Of a stretch of DNA of 64,000 nucleotides, positions 1-9,016 are shown piece by piece. Under the pieces are notes generated by a model. That model did no database searches, was not told the origin of the DNA, and saw only the letters and a program-made list of their open reading frames with translations. The translations under genes and the position numbers were made by a program. Position 1 is the stretch's first letter. Each line of letters opens with the position of its first letter. The DNA comes from a bacterium (GTDB taxonomy: Bacteria; Armatimonadota; JACIXR01), in contig JACIXR010000007.1 in assembly GCA_014360495.1 (NCBI GenBank), forward strand, positions 108,501-172,500, given 5' to 3'.

Positions 1-996
1 AGTTATTATAAAGAGTATCGCAACGACAAGGGAAACAAGACCAGTTTTTCCTCCTTCCCCTACCCCAGCAGCCGATTCAATATAAGTCGTGACCGAGGAG
101 GCGCTACATAGGGCTCCCCACATCGCTGCGAGGGAATCAACGAGTAATACTCTATTTAGCCGAGGGAGCTTTCCATCTGGTGTGAGAAATCCTCCCTGCC
201 CTCCTACCCCTATCACCGTCCCCATCGTATCAAAGAAATCCGTTATGAGAAAAGCGAAGATTATAGGGATAAGAGCCAAGTTGAGGGCGGAAGCTATGTC
301 CAGCTTGGCGAAAGTCTCAAAACTGGGAATGGAGAAAACCTGCTCGGGGAACCTGGCTAAACCCAAAGGTATCGCCACTATCGTTGATATTATTATCCCC
401 AGTAAAATCGCTCCCCTGATATTTTTGGCCATCAAAAAAGCGGTTAGAAAGAGACCGAAAAGGGAGAGAAGGGTTCCCTTTGACTTTATGGTGCCGAAAG
501 TTACGAGGGTTGCTGGGGAAGAGACTACGAGATGCGCATCCTTCAGCCCTATGAAAGCTATGAGTAATCCTATCCCTACGCTTATAGCCCTCTTTAAAGA
601 GAGGGGAATCGCGTTCATAACCATCTCCCTCACCCTCGTGAGAACGAAGAGCGTTACTATTAACCCCTCAATAAAAATCACTCCCATACCGGTTTGCCAG
701 CTATATCCCATCTTCTTGCAAACTTCAAATGCGAGGAAGGCGTTTAATCCCATCCCAGGGGCGAGGGCAAAGGGATAGTTTGCCCATAGTCCCATAGCCA
801 ATGTGGGGATGGCAGCTGCGAGGGCGGTCATCCCGATAGTCGCGGTGAGGGGTAGCCCGGCGTTCTCAAGGATATGGGGGTTAGCGAAGACGATGTAGGA
901 CATCGTCATAAATGTTGTCAAGCCAGCGATTATTTCTGTACGAAGATTGGAACCTGCCTCTTCAACCTTGAAGAAGGAAAGCAATTTATCCCGCAT
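1..996 (-). CDS. AzgA-type NCS2 purine permease, 3' end cut by window edge
   Basis: This is an integral membrane proton symporter of the NCS2/AzgA family, expected to import adenine, guanine or hypoxanthine. The minus-strand frame is open from the ATG at 996 to base 1 without a stop, giving 332 residues of a family that is usually about 430 long, so the C-terminus lies outside the window. Family hallmarks are visible: an N-terminal EIIAGLTTFMTMSYIVFANP stretch, FALAPGMGLNAFLAF, DFFDTMGTVIGVGGQGG, and the SSVTTYIESAAGV-GEGGKTGL segment that forms the substrate region in this family. Alternating hydrophobic helices fill the rest. An in-frame TAG lies nine bases upstream, so the ATG at 996 is the first possible start. 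The gene begins 11 bp after the recA stop and has no strong own SD, so it is probably read through from recA. Confidence 0.93.
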   Translation of the reverse strand, partial: MRDKLLSFFKVEEAGSNLRTEIIAGLTTFMTMSYIVFANPHILENAGLPLTATIGMTALAAAIPTLAMGLWANYPFALAPGMGLNAFLAFEVCKKMGYSWQTGMGVIFIEGLIVTLFVLTRVREMVMNAIPLSLKRAISVGIGLLIAFIGLKDAHLVVSSPATLVTFGTIKSKGTLLSLFGLFLTAFLMAKNIRGAILLGIIISTIVAIPLGLARFPEQVFSIPSFETFAKLDIASALNLALIPIIFAFLITDFFDTMGTVIGVGGQGGFLTPDGKLPRLNRVLLVDSLAAMWGALCSASSVTTYIESAAGVGEGGKTGLVSLVVAILFIIT

Positions 997-1007
997 AGAT
1001 GGCTATT

Positions 1008-2054
1008 TTATTCGGTTTCCTCTCCAAGGAAGGGCAAGGTACTCTCGCCAATCAACCACTTCGGCTGAAGTCTCCCCTCCGTCAACTCCTTTCTTATCTT
1101 CTGCTCAAGCGATTGGAGAATGTCGGGATGCTCAATGAGATAATTCCTCGCAGATTCCTTTCCCTGTCCAATCCGTTGGTCGCCGAGAGTATACCAGCTC
1201 CCGCTCTTGGTTATGTAGCCGATTGCTACAGCGGTTTCCAAAACATCTCCCACCTTATCTATACCAGACCCGAATAGGATATCAAATTCCGCCGTTCGGA
1301 AGGGGGGAGCAAGCTTGTTCTTAACGACCTTAGCCCTTACCCTTATGCCCACATTTTCCGCTCCTCGTTTTATATTATCAATCTTCCTCATATCAATCCG
1401 AACGGAAGACCAGAACTTCAAAGCTCTTCCTCCTGGAGTGGTCTCGGGGTTGCCGAAGAGAACGCCAATCTTCTCCCTCACCTGATTGATGAACACACAA
1501 GCAGTGCGGGATTTGGAAACGGAACCGCTTATCTTCCTCAAAGCCTGCGACATCAATCTTGCTTGCAAACCCATATGAGCATCCCCCATCTCCCCCTCAA
1601 TCTCAGCCCGCGGAACTAGCGCCGCTACGGAATCCACAACTATCACATCCACCGCCCCGCTTCGCACCAAAACATCCACTATCTCCAAAGCCTGCTCACC
1701 GGTATCCGGCTGAGAGACGAGGAGATTGTCAATATCTATTCCCAGTTTCTTTGCATAGAAGGGGTCTAAGGCATGCTCGGCATCAAGGAAAGCGGCGTTT
1801 CCTCCCAACTTCTGTGCCTCAGCGATGATATGAAGGGCGAGGGTTGTTTTTCCAGAAGCCTCCTGCCCATATATCTCGCTTATCCTCCCTCGGGGAATTC
1901 CACCAATCCCCAACGCTATATCCAAAGCAAGGGAACCTGTGGGGATGACATCAACCGCTAAGCGGGTAGCCTCCCCAAGACGCATAATCGCTCCCTTGCC
2001 GAACTGCTTCTCCACTTGGGATAGCGCCAACTCAAGTGCCTTTTCCTTATCCAT
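1008..2054 (-). CDS. recA: Recombinase RecA
   Basis: RecA forms nucleoprotein filaments on single-stranded DNA, catalyses strand exchange and stimulates LexA-type cleavage. The protein has 348 residues, typical for the family. It shows the N-terminal [13 protein letters not shown] helix, the Walker A box GQEASGKTT at residues 63-71 (the usual second residue is Pro, here Gln), Walker B around [12 protein letters not shown], and the loop sequence [20 protein letters not shown]. The ATG at 2054 is preferred over an in-frame GTG at 2063 because the GTG overlaps the AGGAAG ribosome-binding site, which is 8 bp from the ATG. A near-consensus promoter lies just upstream. No obvious LexA operator was recognised by eye. 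The purine permease gene follows closely downstream. Confidence 0.98.
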   Translation of the reverse strand: MDKEKALELALSQVEKQFGKGAIMRLGEATRLAVDVIPTGSLALDIALGIGGIPRGRISEIYGQEASGKTTLALHIIAEAQKLGGNAAFLDAEHALDPFYAKKLGIDIDNLLVSQPDTGEQALEIVDVLVRSGAVDVIVVDSVAALVPRAEIEGEMGDAHMGLQARLMSQALRKISGSVSKSRTACVFINQVREKIGVLFGNPETTPGGRALKFWSSVRIDMRKIDNIKRGAENVGIRVRAKVVKNKLAPPFRTAEFDILFGSGIDKVGDVLETAVAIGYITKSGSWYTLGDQRIGQGKESARNYLIEHPDILQSLEQKIRKELTEGRLQPKWLIGESTLPFLGEETE

Positions 2055-2087
2055 ATCTCTCACTTCCTTTTCATGATATCAATTAAA

Positions 2088-2116
2088 AATTTAGACCATC
2101 TATATGAACTTGTCAA
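2088..2116 (-). promoter_or_regulatory. Sigma-70-type promoter of recA
   Basis: Reading the minus strand, TTGACA (2116-2111) and TAAATT (2093-2088) are separated by exactly 17 bp, about 34 bp before the recA ATG. The -35 is a perfect consensus and the -10 matches 4 of 6. Confidence 0.8.
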
Positions 2117-2356
2117 CTCATTTGACTGCTTGCGCCTAAAGTAGAACTTGAGAACACTACCTACCTCACAAATAACCACTTTGGCGTTTTTAGTGAGGGG
2201 ACAAACCAGGGAAGACTTTTAGAGTTTAAGTTCTCAAAATTCGCTTCTTCAAGTATCCCTCTTGCTCTCTCCTTAGACAATTATGACGAAGTAATGCTTC
2301 AAAGGCATCGGTGGCAAGCACAAAGCCATCGGTGATATTGAAAATTTATGAGAAAT
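2117..2356. other. Intergenic stretch between thpR and recA; possible short decayed minus-strand ORF
   Basis: Apart from the recA promoter next to it, no complete gene is visible here. On the minus strand a frame is open from about 2349 to the TAA at 2228-2226 and would encode about 40 residues including FVLATDAFEALLRHNCLRR. It has no ATG near its beginning and no ribosome-binding site. It may be the tail of a decayed gene; I do not recognise its family. Confidence 0.3.
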
Positions 2357-2935
2357 TCACCCTCTCTTGAATTCTACCTCATAGATGATTGAGTATTGGG
2401 GTCCTTGTGGGAGGAGGATGCTTCGCATAAGCGTCATCTTCTCCGCCATCATCTCGCCTATGTGAACATCGCCTACCTCGCCCATAAGCTTCGTCAATTG
2501 TCCCAGATTCCTGGGGGAACGCACCCTCCCCAATGTCAGATGAAAGGAGAAGGGCTTCTCAGGAGGTATTCCAATCTCCCTAATTCCTGTCTCCAAATCC
2601 TCCGCTATTTTGGAAAGGGAATCTCCTTCTCCACCAATCCAAATGACCCTTGGACGCTTCAAATCAGGGAACGCACCCACCCCCTTGAAAACAAGCCTTT
2701 GCGGGCTAAACCTCCCCGCCACATCCTCCATCAATCTCTTCACTCTTTCAACCTTAGCCTCTTCTATCTCCCCTAAGAAGCGAAGCGTTATATGAAGGTT
2801 TTCCCTCTCCACCCATTTTACATCAGCATTCGCCTTCCTCAATCTATTCTGAATCTCAACCGCCTTCTCCTTTACCTCCTCGGAAAGGAGAACCGCTATG
2901 AAGCATCTTATCTTTTGGGATGTCTTATCAGCCAT
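2357..2935 (-). CDS. thpR: RNA 2',3'-cyclic phosphodiesterase (ThpR/LigT, 2H family)
   Basis: Members of this 2H phosphoesterase family open 2',3'-cyclic phosphates at RNA ends. The protein has 192 residues and carries both catalytic HxTx motifs: HITLRFLG in the N-terminal half and HLTLGRVR in the C-terminal half, with the FIAV-LLSEEV opening typical of the family. It overlaps the 3' end of cinA by 28 bp and is probably co-translated with it. The sulfatase, cinA and thpR genes read as one minus-strand unit, and thpR is followed by about 300 bp before recA. The cinA-thpR-recA neighbourhood is common in bacteria. Confidence 0.93.
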   Translation of the reverse strand: MADKTSQKIRCFIAVLLSEEVKEKAVEIQNRLRKANADVKWVERENLHITLRFLGEIEEAKVERVKRLMEDVAGRFSPQRLVFKGVGAFPDLKRPRVIWIGGEGDSLSKIAEDLETGIREIGIPPEKPFSFHLTLGRVRSPRNLGQLTKLMGEVGDVHIGEMMAEKMTLMRSILLPQGPQYSIIYEVEFKRG

Positions 2936-4152
2936 CTTCTCACCATATCCAAAGCGGTTTGTGAGGAGCGCCAGCGAACCATCTCTCTATCCCCAGGGAA
3001 TATATTCCTTTGGCAAATCGTCTCCTCGGGAGTTGCCAGCGCTATATAAACCAAGCCAACGGGTTTCTCAGGCGTCCCGCCAGTGGGACCAGCTATCCCA
3101 GTTATTCCCACTCCCAAATCCGCTTTTATCACTCTTCTCGCTCCCTCAGCCATCTGCCTCGCCACTTGCTCGCTCACCGCTCCATATCTCTTCAAATCTT
3201 CCTCATTCACCCCTAAAACATCCCTCTTAACCTCGTTAGCATAAGATATCACCCCCCCGAGAAAATAATCCGAGCTTCCCGATATCTTCGTTATCCTATA
3301 GCCCAAAAGCCCGCCAGTGCAGGACTCAGCAACCGCCAATGTCAACCCCCTTTCCCTCAACATCCTCCCCACTACCTCTTCCAATTCCTCCTCGTCAACC
3401 CCATATATATCCTCCCCAAGCCTCTCCCTCACCTTCCTCTCATACTCCTCCACCATCTTCTTCGCCGATTCCTCATCCCCCTTTGCTGTTATTACGAGAT
3501 GAACCTCTCCCGTTTTCGCAAAAGGAGCGAGGGATGGATGACCTTGAGGAGCCATCAAATCTTGCAATGCCTCCTCAACATAGGATTCCGGTCTCCCCAC
3601 AACCCTCAATGTTTTATGGATTATCACATCGCCGGGATTCTTCTCCCTCAAATATGGTTTCACCACCCCTTCAACCATTGGGATGAGCTCGGAGGGTGGT
3701 CCGGGAAGGGCTATGATTATCTTATCGTCTTTCTCCAAGATGAAGCCGGGGGCGGTGCCTACCTTGTTTTCAATAGGGGCAGCCCCCTCCGGAAGATAAG
3801 CCTGCTTCAAATTTATCTCAGCCATCCTTACTCCCCTTCGCCTGAAGAACTCCCTTATCTTCTCCGCAAGCTCCTCTTTGAAAACCAAGGAAATTCCCAA
3901 GGCTTCGCAAATTGCCTCCCTCGTCAAGTCGTCGCTCGTTGGTCCGAGCCCTCCCACTGTTATCACCACATCACAACGAGAAAGAGCCCCTCTTAACACA
4001 TCCACTATTTCCTCCAAACTATCTACAACCGCTGACTTCCTCAACACTGTTATACCGCATTCCATAAGGATTCTTCCCAAATAGGCAGAGTTCGTATCTA
4101 TTGTCCTTCCAGAGAGTATCTCGCTCCCGATGGAGACTATCTCCGCCTTCAT
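2908..4152 (-). CDS. cinA: CinA family protein: MoaB-like domain plus nicotinamide-nucleotide amidase
   Basis: CinA proteins deamidate nicotinamide mononucleotide through the C-terminal domain and carry an N-terminal COG1058 (MoaB/MogA-like) domain associated with ADP-ribose pyrophosphatase activity. The 414-residue protein begins MKAEIVSIGSEILSGRTIDTN; the N-terminal domain shows VGGLGPTSDDLTREA and ALPGPPSEL, and the amidase domain shows AESCTGGLLGYRITKISGS and GVGITGIAGPTGG. A longer frame starting at 4194 exists. The ATG at 4152 is chosen because AAGGAGG lies 5 bp before it and the family begins there. The ATG shares one base with the sulfatase stop (TGATG), so translation is probably coupled. 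Confidence 0.95.
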   Translation of the reverse strand: MKAEIVSIGSEILSGRTIDTNSAYLGRILMECGITVLRKSAVVDSLEEIVDVLRGALSRCDVVITVGGLGPTSDDLTREAICEALGISLVFKEELAEKIREFFRRRGVRMAEINLKQAYLPEGAAPIENKVGTAPGFILEKDDKIIIALPGPPSELIPMVEGVVKPYLREKNPGDVIIHKTLRVVGRPESYVEEALQDLMAPQGHPSLAPFAKTGEVHLVITAKGDEESAKKMVEEYERKVRERLGEDIYGVDEEELEEVVGRMLRERGLTLAVAESCTGGLLGYRITKISGSSDYFLGGVISYANEVKRDVLGVNEEDLKRYGAVSEQVARQMAEGARRVIKADLGVGITGIAGPTGGTPEKPVGLVYIALATPEETICQRNIFPGDREMVRWRSSQTALDMVRRWLIRHPKR

Positions 4153-5534
4153 CACAACCTCCTTTGCTGAATGTATTCCTCCTTCGTATCCCATTCCCTA
4201 AGATACGCGATATATTTTTCAAAAAGCTCCTCCGCTTTGGCTCTGTAGTCATCTATTACATTTATTTCCTCATTGGGGTCAGAGGGAAGGTGATAGAGCT
4301 CGGGATGCATATCTCCCGCTCCTACGATGAGAGCCCATACGCCATCTGTTATCGTGCTTGGCTTTAGCCTCCAAGCATACTTAGCCCAATTATAGGGATT
4401 GAGGGAGACCCTCTCCTCCGCGGCTGGTCCATGTATTATCGCCCAAGATGAAACAGCGATTTCTCTTCCCTTTTCCTTTCCTTCAATTATCGGGAGAAGC
4501 GATTTTCCCTGAACGGTTTGGGGAATCTCAACTCCGGCGAGCTCCAAGATTGTTGGCATCAAATCGGGAGGCTGAGTCAGGGCGTCTACTTTAAGATGTT
4601 TCCCTTGAGGGAAGCGAATGAACAAGGGAATCTCTCTCACCTCACGATAAAGCTTCGTTATCTTCCCCACCAAATTATGCTCGCCCAGATAGAATCCGTG
4701 GTCGGTTGTAAAGACAATGACCGTATTATCCAAAAGCCCCAAATCCTCAATCTTACCAAGCAACTTCCCTATCCATTTATCAACCATCGTCGCTTCCCCA
4801 GAATATAGGGCACGCATATGCTTCAATTCCTCCTTCGTCAGATAGTCCGCCGGACCATAAACGGGATAGATTACCTCTTCGCCTTTATAATCCGGGTCGT
4901 AGAGGTCTACATACCACTTTGGAGGGTCCCATGGCTCGTGAGGGTCAAAGGTATCAATATAGAGGAAGAATTTCCCATCTCTATAATTCTCCTCAAGCCA
5001 GTGGATGGCTTCAATCATAGTTTGGGCGCAGAAATAATCCTCCTCATATTTCCTATGATGGACATTGCGAAGATATTGGGTCACCGTTCTCGTTGTATCC
5101 CTTAGTTTCTCAGGTGAGCAGGGGAGTTTGACATCCTTTGGGGCAGTGCGATATCTATCGTTCTCCTGCCCTCTTATCCAGGTCCATGCGGAAAATCCCC
5201 TCGCGTAGTTGTAGCCCTGATTCATAAGATGGGGAGTATCTACGATGAACATCGTTGTATAGCCGGCTGACGTAAGCAGTTGGGAGAGGACGATTTCCTC
5301 TTGAGATAAGGGAGCCCAGTCGGTGTAGGTGAAGGTGAATTTGCCGGTGAAAAGGTCCCGTCGGTTGGGGATGGTGGGGAATGAGGCAGTGAAATGTTTC
5401 ATAAATACAACCGATTCCTTAGCGAGCTTATCCAAGTTGGGGGTTTGCGTTTTGAGGGAACGATTTCCATAGAAAGAGAGGTTGTCTCTTCTAAATGTAT
5501 CGGAGACGATAACGATAAAGTTTAAATCCTTCAT
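4152..5534 (-). CDS. Sulfatase-like hydrolase with Thr at the FGly position
   Basis: This is an alkaline-phosphatase-superfamily protein of 460 residues with the sulfatase fold. The metal-site residues near the N-terminus (VIVSDTFRRDNLSFYG, Asp12 and Asp17) and the second metal motif TTDHGFYLGEHNLVGK are present. The position that is Cys or Ser in true FGly sulfatases (C/S-x-P-x-R) is Thr54 in FPTIPNRRDLFTGK, so it cannot form formylglycine in the standard way. It could use Thr directly, as phosphotransferases of this superfamily do. No signal peptide is visible, so a cytoplasmic site is likely. The ATG at 5534 has AAGGAG 9 bp upstream; a TTG at 5540 is too close to that site. The gene is translationally coupled to cinA. 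The substrate is unknown. Confidence 0.85.
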   Translation of the reverse strand: MKDLNFIVIVSDTFRRDNLSFYGNRSLKTQTPNLDKLAKESVVFMKHFTASFPTIPNRRDLFTGKFTFTYTDWAPLSQEEIVLSQLLTSAGYTTMFIVDTPHLMNQGYNYARGFSAWTWIRGQENDRYRTAPKDVKLPCSPEKLRDTTRTVTQYLRNVHHRKYEEDYFCAQTMIEAIHWLEENYRDGKFFLYIDTFDPHEPWDPPKWYVDLYDPDYKGEEVIYPVYGPADYLTKEELKHMRALYSGEATMVDKWIGKLLGKIEDLGLLDNTVIVFTTDHGFYLGEHNLVGKITKLYREVREIPLFIRFPQGKHLKVDALTQPPDLMPTILELAGVEIPQTVQGKSLLPIIEGKEKGREIAVSSWAIIHGPAAEERVSLNPYNWAKYAWRLKPSTITDGVWALIVGAGDMHPELYHLPSDPNEEINVIDDYRAKAEELFEKYIAYLREWDTKEEYIQQRRL

Positions 5535-5637
5535 AACCAATCACTCCTTTATATTGTTTTTAAGATTTTACAACTATTAACTTTTAGAGGGCAAGCTTTT
5601 TAGGTTTTAAGAGTGGTTTGAAAATTAACGGTTTTAT

Positions 5638-5692
5638 TGTCAGCCCGGATAAAAGGGAGTGACAATCTACTCCTCTGTCATTGCTGGCATGG
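5638..5692. repeat. GCAATCTC-type dispersed intergenic repeat, copy 1
   Basis: The text around TTGTCAG...GAGTGACAATCTACTCC...TGTCATTGC resembles the other members of this intergenic family in the window, which carry variants of GCGAGGAGCGAAGCGACGAA followed by GCAATCTC. The alignment is by eye. Confidence 0.5.
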
Positions 5693-5825
5693 GTAAAGGT
5701 TTTTGAAAAATATGGTGGATTTAAAATAACGAAACACAAAATGGCTCATATAAAAATCTATATCCAAAGAAGCGAGTCCGACAAAGGAGGACCTGACAAT
5801 TTCATTCCTTGACCATGATTAAATA

Positions 5826-5860
5826 CGAGATTGCTTCGTCGCTTCGCTCCTCCCAATGAG
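5826..5860. repeat. GCAATCTC-type dispersed intergenic repeat, copy 2
   Basis: This copy reads CGAGATTGCTTCGTCGCTTC and then GCTCCTCCCAATGAG, the clearest copy of the family, partly self-complementary (CGAAGC/GCTTCG-type arms). It lies between recR and the sulfatase. Confidence 0.65.
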
Positions 5861-5919
5861 AAAAAATCCCCCTAACAAGGACAGAAAAGAGTTATATGCT
5901 CTTAAAAAACCTTCCTTTT

Positions 5920-6507
5920 CTAAACTTCCCTTCTTCCTTCCAAAGATTTTATAAGAGTCGCTGGGTCGGCGTAATCAAGCTCGCCTCCAACGGGAATCCC
6001 TGGCGCTATCCTCGTTACCTTCACTCCCAAAGGCTTCAAGAGATTCGCCAAATATAGCGTCGTCGCCTCACCCTCAACTGTGGGATTTAAAGCCAATATC
6101 ACCTCCCTCACCCCCTCCAACCTTCCCAAAAGTTCCCTTATCCGCAACTGCTCCGGTCCTATCCCATCTATAGGAGATAAAACCCCGCCCAAAACATGAT
6201 ACAATCCCTTGTATTCCCTCGTATTCTCAATTGCCATAATATCCTTTGAATCCGACACTACGCAGATTATCCCCTTATCCCTTTGAGGGTCGGAGCATAT
6301 ATCGCAAATTTCCCCATCGGTGTAATTCCCGCAAATCGCACAGGTTTTCACGCTTTCCCTCGCCCTCTTTATCACCTCAGCCAATTCCCTCGCCTCTTCC
6401 AGCGGCATCCTTATGATATAAAGGGCGAGCCGAGTCGCCGTCTTAGGACCAATCCCTGGGAGCTTTGAAAGAGCTCCAATCAGATTGTTTAGACTCTTGC
6501 TCGGCAT
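5920..6507 (-). CDS. recR: Recombination mediator RecR
   Basis: RecR works with RecO (and RecF) to load RecA on gapped DNA. The 195-residue protein has all family parts: an N-terminal helix-hairpin-helix ([17 protein letters not shown], about residues 16-32), a four-cysteine zinc finger with Cys56, Cys59, Cys68 and Cys71, and a Toprim domain beginning [15 protein letters not shown] and ending with the [16 protein letters not shown] segment. The ATG follows the ybaB stop by 2 bp and has no close SD, so it probably relies on coupling to ybaB. The ybaB-recR pair is widespread in bacteria. It is the last gene of the hisG-ilv unit. Confidence 0.96.
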   Translation of the reverse strand: MPSKSLNNLIGALSKLPGIGPKTATRLALYIIRMPLEEARELAEVIKRARESVKTCAICGNYTDGEICDICSDPQRDKGIICVVSDSKDIMAIENTREYKGLYHVLGGVLSPIDGIGPEQLRIRELLGRLEGVREVILALNPTVEGEATTLYLANLLKPLGVKVTRIAPGIPVGGELDYADPATLIKSLEGRREV

Positions 6508-6509
6508 TC

Positions 6510-6836
6510 TTAAAAGGGCAATATTCCTCCCGTGAATTGCGAAAGAACTTCAGCCCTTTTCTTCTCCGCTTCCTCCAATGCCTCCCTCACCGCCGCCACA
6601 ACCAAATCTTGCAACATCTCAACATCGTTTGGGTCAACGACCTCTGGAGCTATCTTAATCTCCAAAAGCTCCCCTTTCCCCGAGACAACAGCTTTCACCA
6701 TTCCTCCACCAGCGCTCGCCTCTATCCTCTGTTGCGCTAATTCCTCCTCCACTTTCTGCAATTCCTCCATCATCTTCTTATACTGCTTGGCGAAGGAAGC
6801 TCCTAATGGTCCCAATGATTTGAACATATCCTTCAT
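6510..6836 (-). CDS. YbaB/EbfC family nucleoid-associated protein
   Basis: YbaB/EbfC proteins are small dimeric DNA-binding proteins that coat the nucleoid; they are typically encoded just before recR. This 108-residue protein has the family pattern: an N-terminal helix [20 protein letters not shown], then the beta-rich core [20 protein letters not shown] and [29 protein letters not shown] site lies 6 bp before the ATG. It sits 13 bp after ilvN and 2 bp before recR, linking branched-chain amino acid synthesis genes to recombination genes in one transcript. Confidence 0.93.
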   Translation of the reverse strand: MKDMFKSLGPLGASFAKQYKKMMEELQKVEEELAQQRIEASAGGGMVKAVVSGKGELLEIKIAPEVVDPNDVEMLQDLVVAAVREALEEAEKKRAEVLSQFTGGILPF

Positions 6837-6849
6837 TTATTTCACCTCC

Positions 6850-7335
6850 CTAAAGGGATTGTAGACCCCTCGCCATTACTATCTTTCCCGTCCTAACTAT
6901 CTCCTTAATTCCGTAGGGACGAACGAGAGAGATAAAGGCATCCACTTTCTCCACATCACCCGTTATCTCTATCACCATTGAGTTCTCCCCAACATCAACT
7001 ACAGTCGCCCTAAATATATGGGTTAAATCAAGGATTTCCCTCCTCGCCTGGGCTGTCGCTTCAACCTTAACTAAAGCGAGTTCCCTTTCAAGCGTGGGCG
7101 CGAAGGTATAATCTATCACCTTTATCACATCTATCAGCTTGTTGAGCTGCTTGCTTATCTGCTCAATCATCCTTTCCTCTCCATCTACAACGATTGTCAT
7201 TCGGGATATAGTTGGGTCTTGGGTGATGTTTACAGCCAGGCTCTCTATATTGAACCCTCTCCTTTTGAAGAGCCCAGCAACCCTCGCTAAAACTCCCGGT
7301 CTATTTTCAACCAAAACGGACAATGTATGTCTCAT
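6850..7335 (-). CDS. ilvN: Acetolactate synthase small (regulatory) subunit
   Basis: The small subunit activates the catalytic subunit IlvB and confers feedback inhibition by valine. The 161-residue protein starts MRHTLSVLVENRPGVLARVA, the classic ACT domain, with FNIESLAVN and TRMTIVVDG-like strands, followed by the C-terminal ALS_SS domain (LVKVEA...VDVGENSMVIEITGD). GAGGTGAGGTG lies directly before the ATG, within the region just after the ilvB stop (10 bp gap). It is the fourth gene of the hisG-ilvDBN-ybaB-recR unit. Confidence 0.96.
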   Translation of the reverse strand: MRHTLSVLVENRPGVLARVAGLFKRRGFNIESLAVNITQDPTISRMTIVVDGEERMIEQISKQLNKLIDVIKVIDYTFAPTLERELALVKVEATAQARREILDLTHIFRATVVDVGENSMVIEITGDVEKVDAFISLVRPYGIKEIVRTGKIVMARGLQSL

Positions 7336-7345
7336 TCACCTCACC

Positions 7346-9016
7346 TCAATCCACTAACATTTTATCAATTGAACCGCCTGCTGGCACCATTGGTAGAACC
7401 TTCTCCTCAGGTGCGATTATGAAATCAATTATGCAGGGGCGGTCTTTCACCTCAAGAGCTTTTCTTATGGCATCTTCTATCTCGCTTGTTCTTGTGACTC
7501 GTATTCCAACGCAGCCGTAAGCGTCGGCGAGCTTGACGAAATCGGGAGCGGTGATTTGGGTGAAGGAATATCTGCGATTCCAGAAGAGCTCCTGCCATTG
7601 TCTAACCATTCCAAGATAGCCGTTATTTAAGATGGCTATTTTTATGGGAAGCCTCTGCTGAACGGCGGTCGCGAGCTCCTGAATGTTCATCTGGATGCTG
7701 CCGTCTCCAGCTATATCAAAGACGATTGCATCGGGACGCGCTATCTGAACGCCGATGGCGGCAGGTAAGCCGAATCCCATCGTCCCCAAACCACCGGAGG
7801 TTATGAATTGGCGAGGATACTTCGTCTTGTAAAACTGCGCCGCCCACATCTGATTCTGCCCCACCTCCGTCACTATCACCGCCTCACCATTCGTTAATTT
7901 CCAAATCGTCTCCACAACCTTCTGGGGTTTTATCACCTCGCCCTCTTCCTTATATTTGAGAGGATACTTCTGCTTCCAGTCGTTTACCCGCTCCAACCAA
8001 AGTGGGTGGCTCTTCGGCTCGACCTTCTGGACAAGCTGCTGTAGAACTCTCTTCGCATCCCCCACTATCGGAATATTAACCTGCACATTTTTCCCGATCT
8101 CCGCTGGGTCTATATCAATGTGTATCACCTGCGCCATCGTCGCAAATGTAGAGACCTTTCCCGTTGACCTATCGGAGAATCTCGCACCAACCGCTATGAG
8201 CAAGTCGCATTCGGAAACGGCGAGATTGGCTGCCACCGTTCCATGCATCCCCAATAGACCAAGGGAGAGAGGGTGTTCCTCGGGAATCGTTCCCTTGCCC
8301 ATCAGGGAATGAACGACGGGAATCTGGCACTTCTCCGCTAATGCGACGACTTCCTCGGAAGCCCCCGAATTAATACATCCTCCACCCACTAAAAGAACTG
8401 GCTTCTGTGCCTCAGCTATTGCCTGTGCCGCCTTGAGAATCTGCCCCGGGTGCCCCTCATAGGTGGGGCGATAGGAACGGAGGGAAACTTTCTCTATCGG
8501 CTGATAATCTATCTCCGCAGATTGAACATCAACTGGCAAATCTATGAGAACAGGTCCCGGTCTCCCGGTTTTCGCTATATAGAAAGCCTCTTTGACGATA
8601 TAGGGAAGGAGGTCAGGGTCCTTAACGAGATAATTATGCTTCGTTATAGGCATAGTTATCCCTGATATATCCGCCTCTTGGAAGGAATCCTTCCCCAGTA
8701 TATCGCTTCTAACCTGACCAGTTATGGCAACGATGGGAGAGGAATCCATATAGGCGGTAGTTATCCCTGTCACGAGATTAGTGGCTCCAGGACCGGATGT
8801 GGCTATGCAAACGCCGACCTTCCCGGTAGCGCGAGCATAGCCATCGGCTGCGTGAGCTGCCCCCTGCTCGTGGCGAACGAGTATATGCCTTATTTCTTTC
8901 TCCTCATACAGGACATCGTAAAGGGGAAGAACAGCCCCTCCTGGATAGCCAAAAATGACCTCTACTCCTTCCCTCTTCATACATTCAACAAGAGCCTTAG
9001 CTGCTGTCATCCTCAT
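7346..9016 (-). CDS. ilvB: Acetolactate synthase large (catalytic) subunit
   Basis: IlvB is the ThDP-dependent enzyme that condenses pyruvate to 2-acetolactate (valine/leucine) or with 2-oxobutyrate (isoleucine). The 556-residue protein has the N-terminal ThDP-binding motif with the catalytic Glu ([19 protein letters not shown]), [12 protein letters not shown], the central FAD/UbiD-like domain, and the C-terminal ThDP motif [17 protein letters not shown] ending in [15 protein letters not shown]. The ATG at 9016 overlaps the ilvD stop by four bases (ATGA), indicating coupling. It is followed by ilvN after 10 bp. Confidence 0.97.
   Translation of the reverse strand: MRMTAAKALVECMKREGVEVIFGYPGGAVLPLYDVLYEEKEIRHILVRHEQGAAHAADGYARATGKVGVCIATSGPGATNLVTGITTAYMDSSPIVAITGQVRSDILGKDSFQEADISGITMPITKHNYLVKDPDLLPYIVKEAFYIAKTGRPGPVLIDLPVDVQSAEIDYQPIEKVSLRSYRPTYEGHPGQILKAAQAIAEAQKPVLLVGGGCINSGASEEVVALAEKCQIPVVHSLMGKGTIPEEHPLSLGLLGMHGTVAANLAVSECDLLIAVGARFSDRSTGKVSTFATMAQVIHIDIDPAEIGKNVQVNIPIVGDAKRVLQQLVQKVEPKSHPLWLERVNDWKQKYPLKYKEEGEVIKPQKVVETIWKLTNGEAVIVTEVGQNQMWAAQFYKTKYPRQFITSGGLGTMGFGLPAAIGVQIARPDAIVFDIAGDGSIQMNIQELATAVQQRLPIKIAILNNGYLGMVRQWQELFWNRRYSFTQITAPDFVKLADAYGCVGIRVTRTSEIEDAIRKALEVKDRPCIIDFIIAPEEKVLPMVPAGGSIDKMLVD

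Larger units (their letters stand above)
5535..5919. other. Intergenic region with repeats and a weak promoter
   Basis: This gap of 385 bp between the sulfatase start and the recR stop holds no recognisable gene. It contains two copies of the GCAATCTC-type intergenic repeat, listed separately, and a weak minus-strand promoter for the sulfatase (GGGCAA RC of TTGCCC at 5589-5594, then 18 bp, then TAAAAT RC at 5565-5570). Near 5885-5905 a short AAGAG/CTCTT hairpin followed by T-rich sequence on the minus strand could end the hisG-recR operon, but it is weak. Confidence 0.5.

Noticed and set aside
89-778. Long plus-strand frame that would encode a 229-residue protein
   Set aside because: It is the shadow of the AzgA-type permease on the minus strand, whose frame is clearly the coding one.
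5830-5860. CRISPR-like palindromic repeats in the intergenic gaps
   Set aside because: Copies are single and scattered with no regular spacers, and no cas genes lie in the window.
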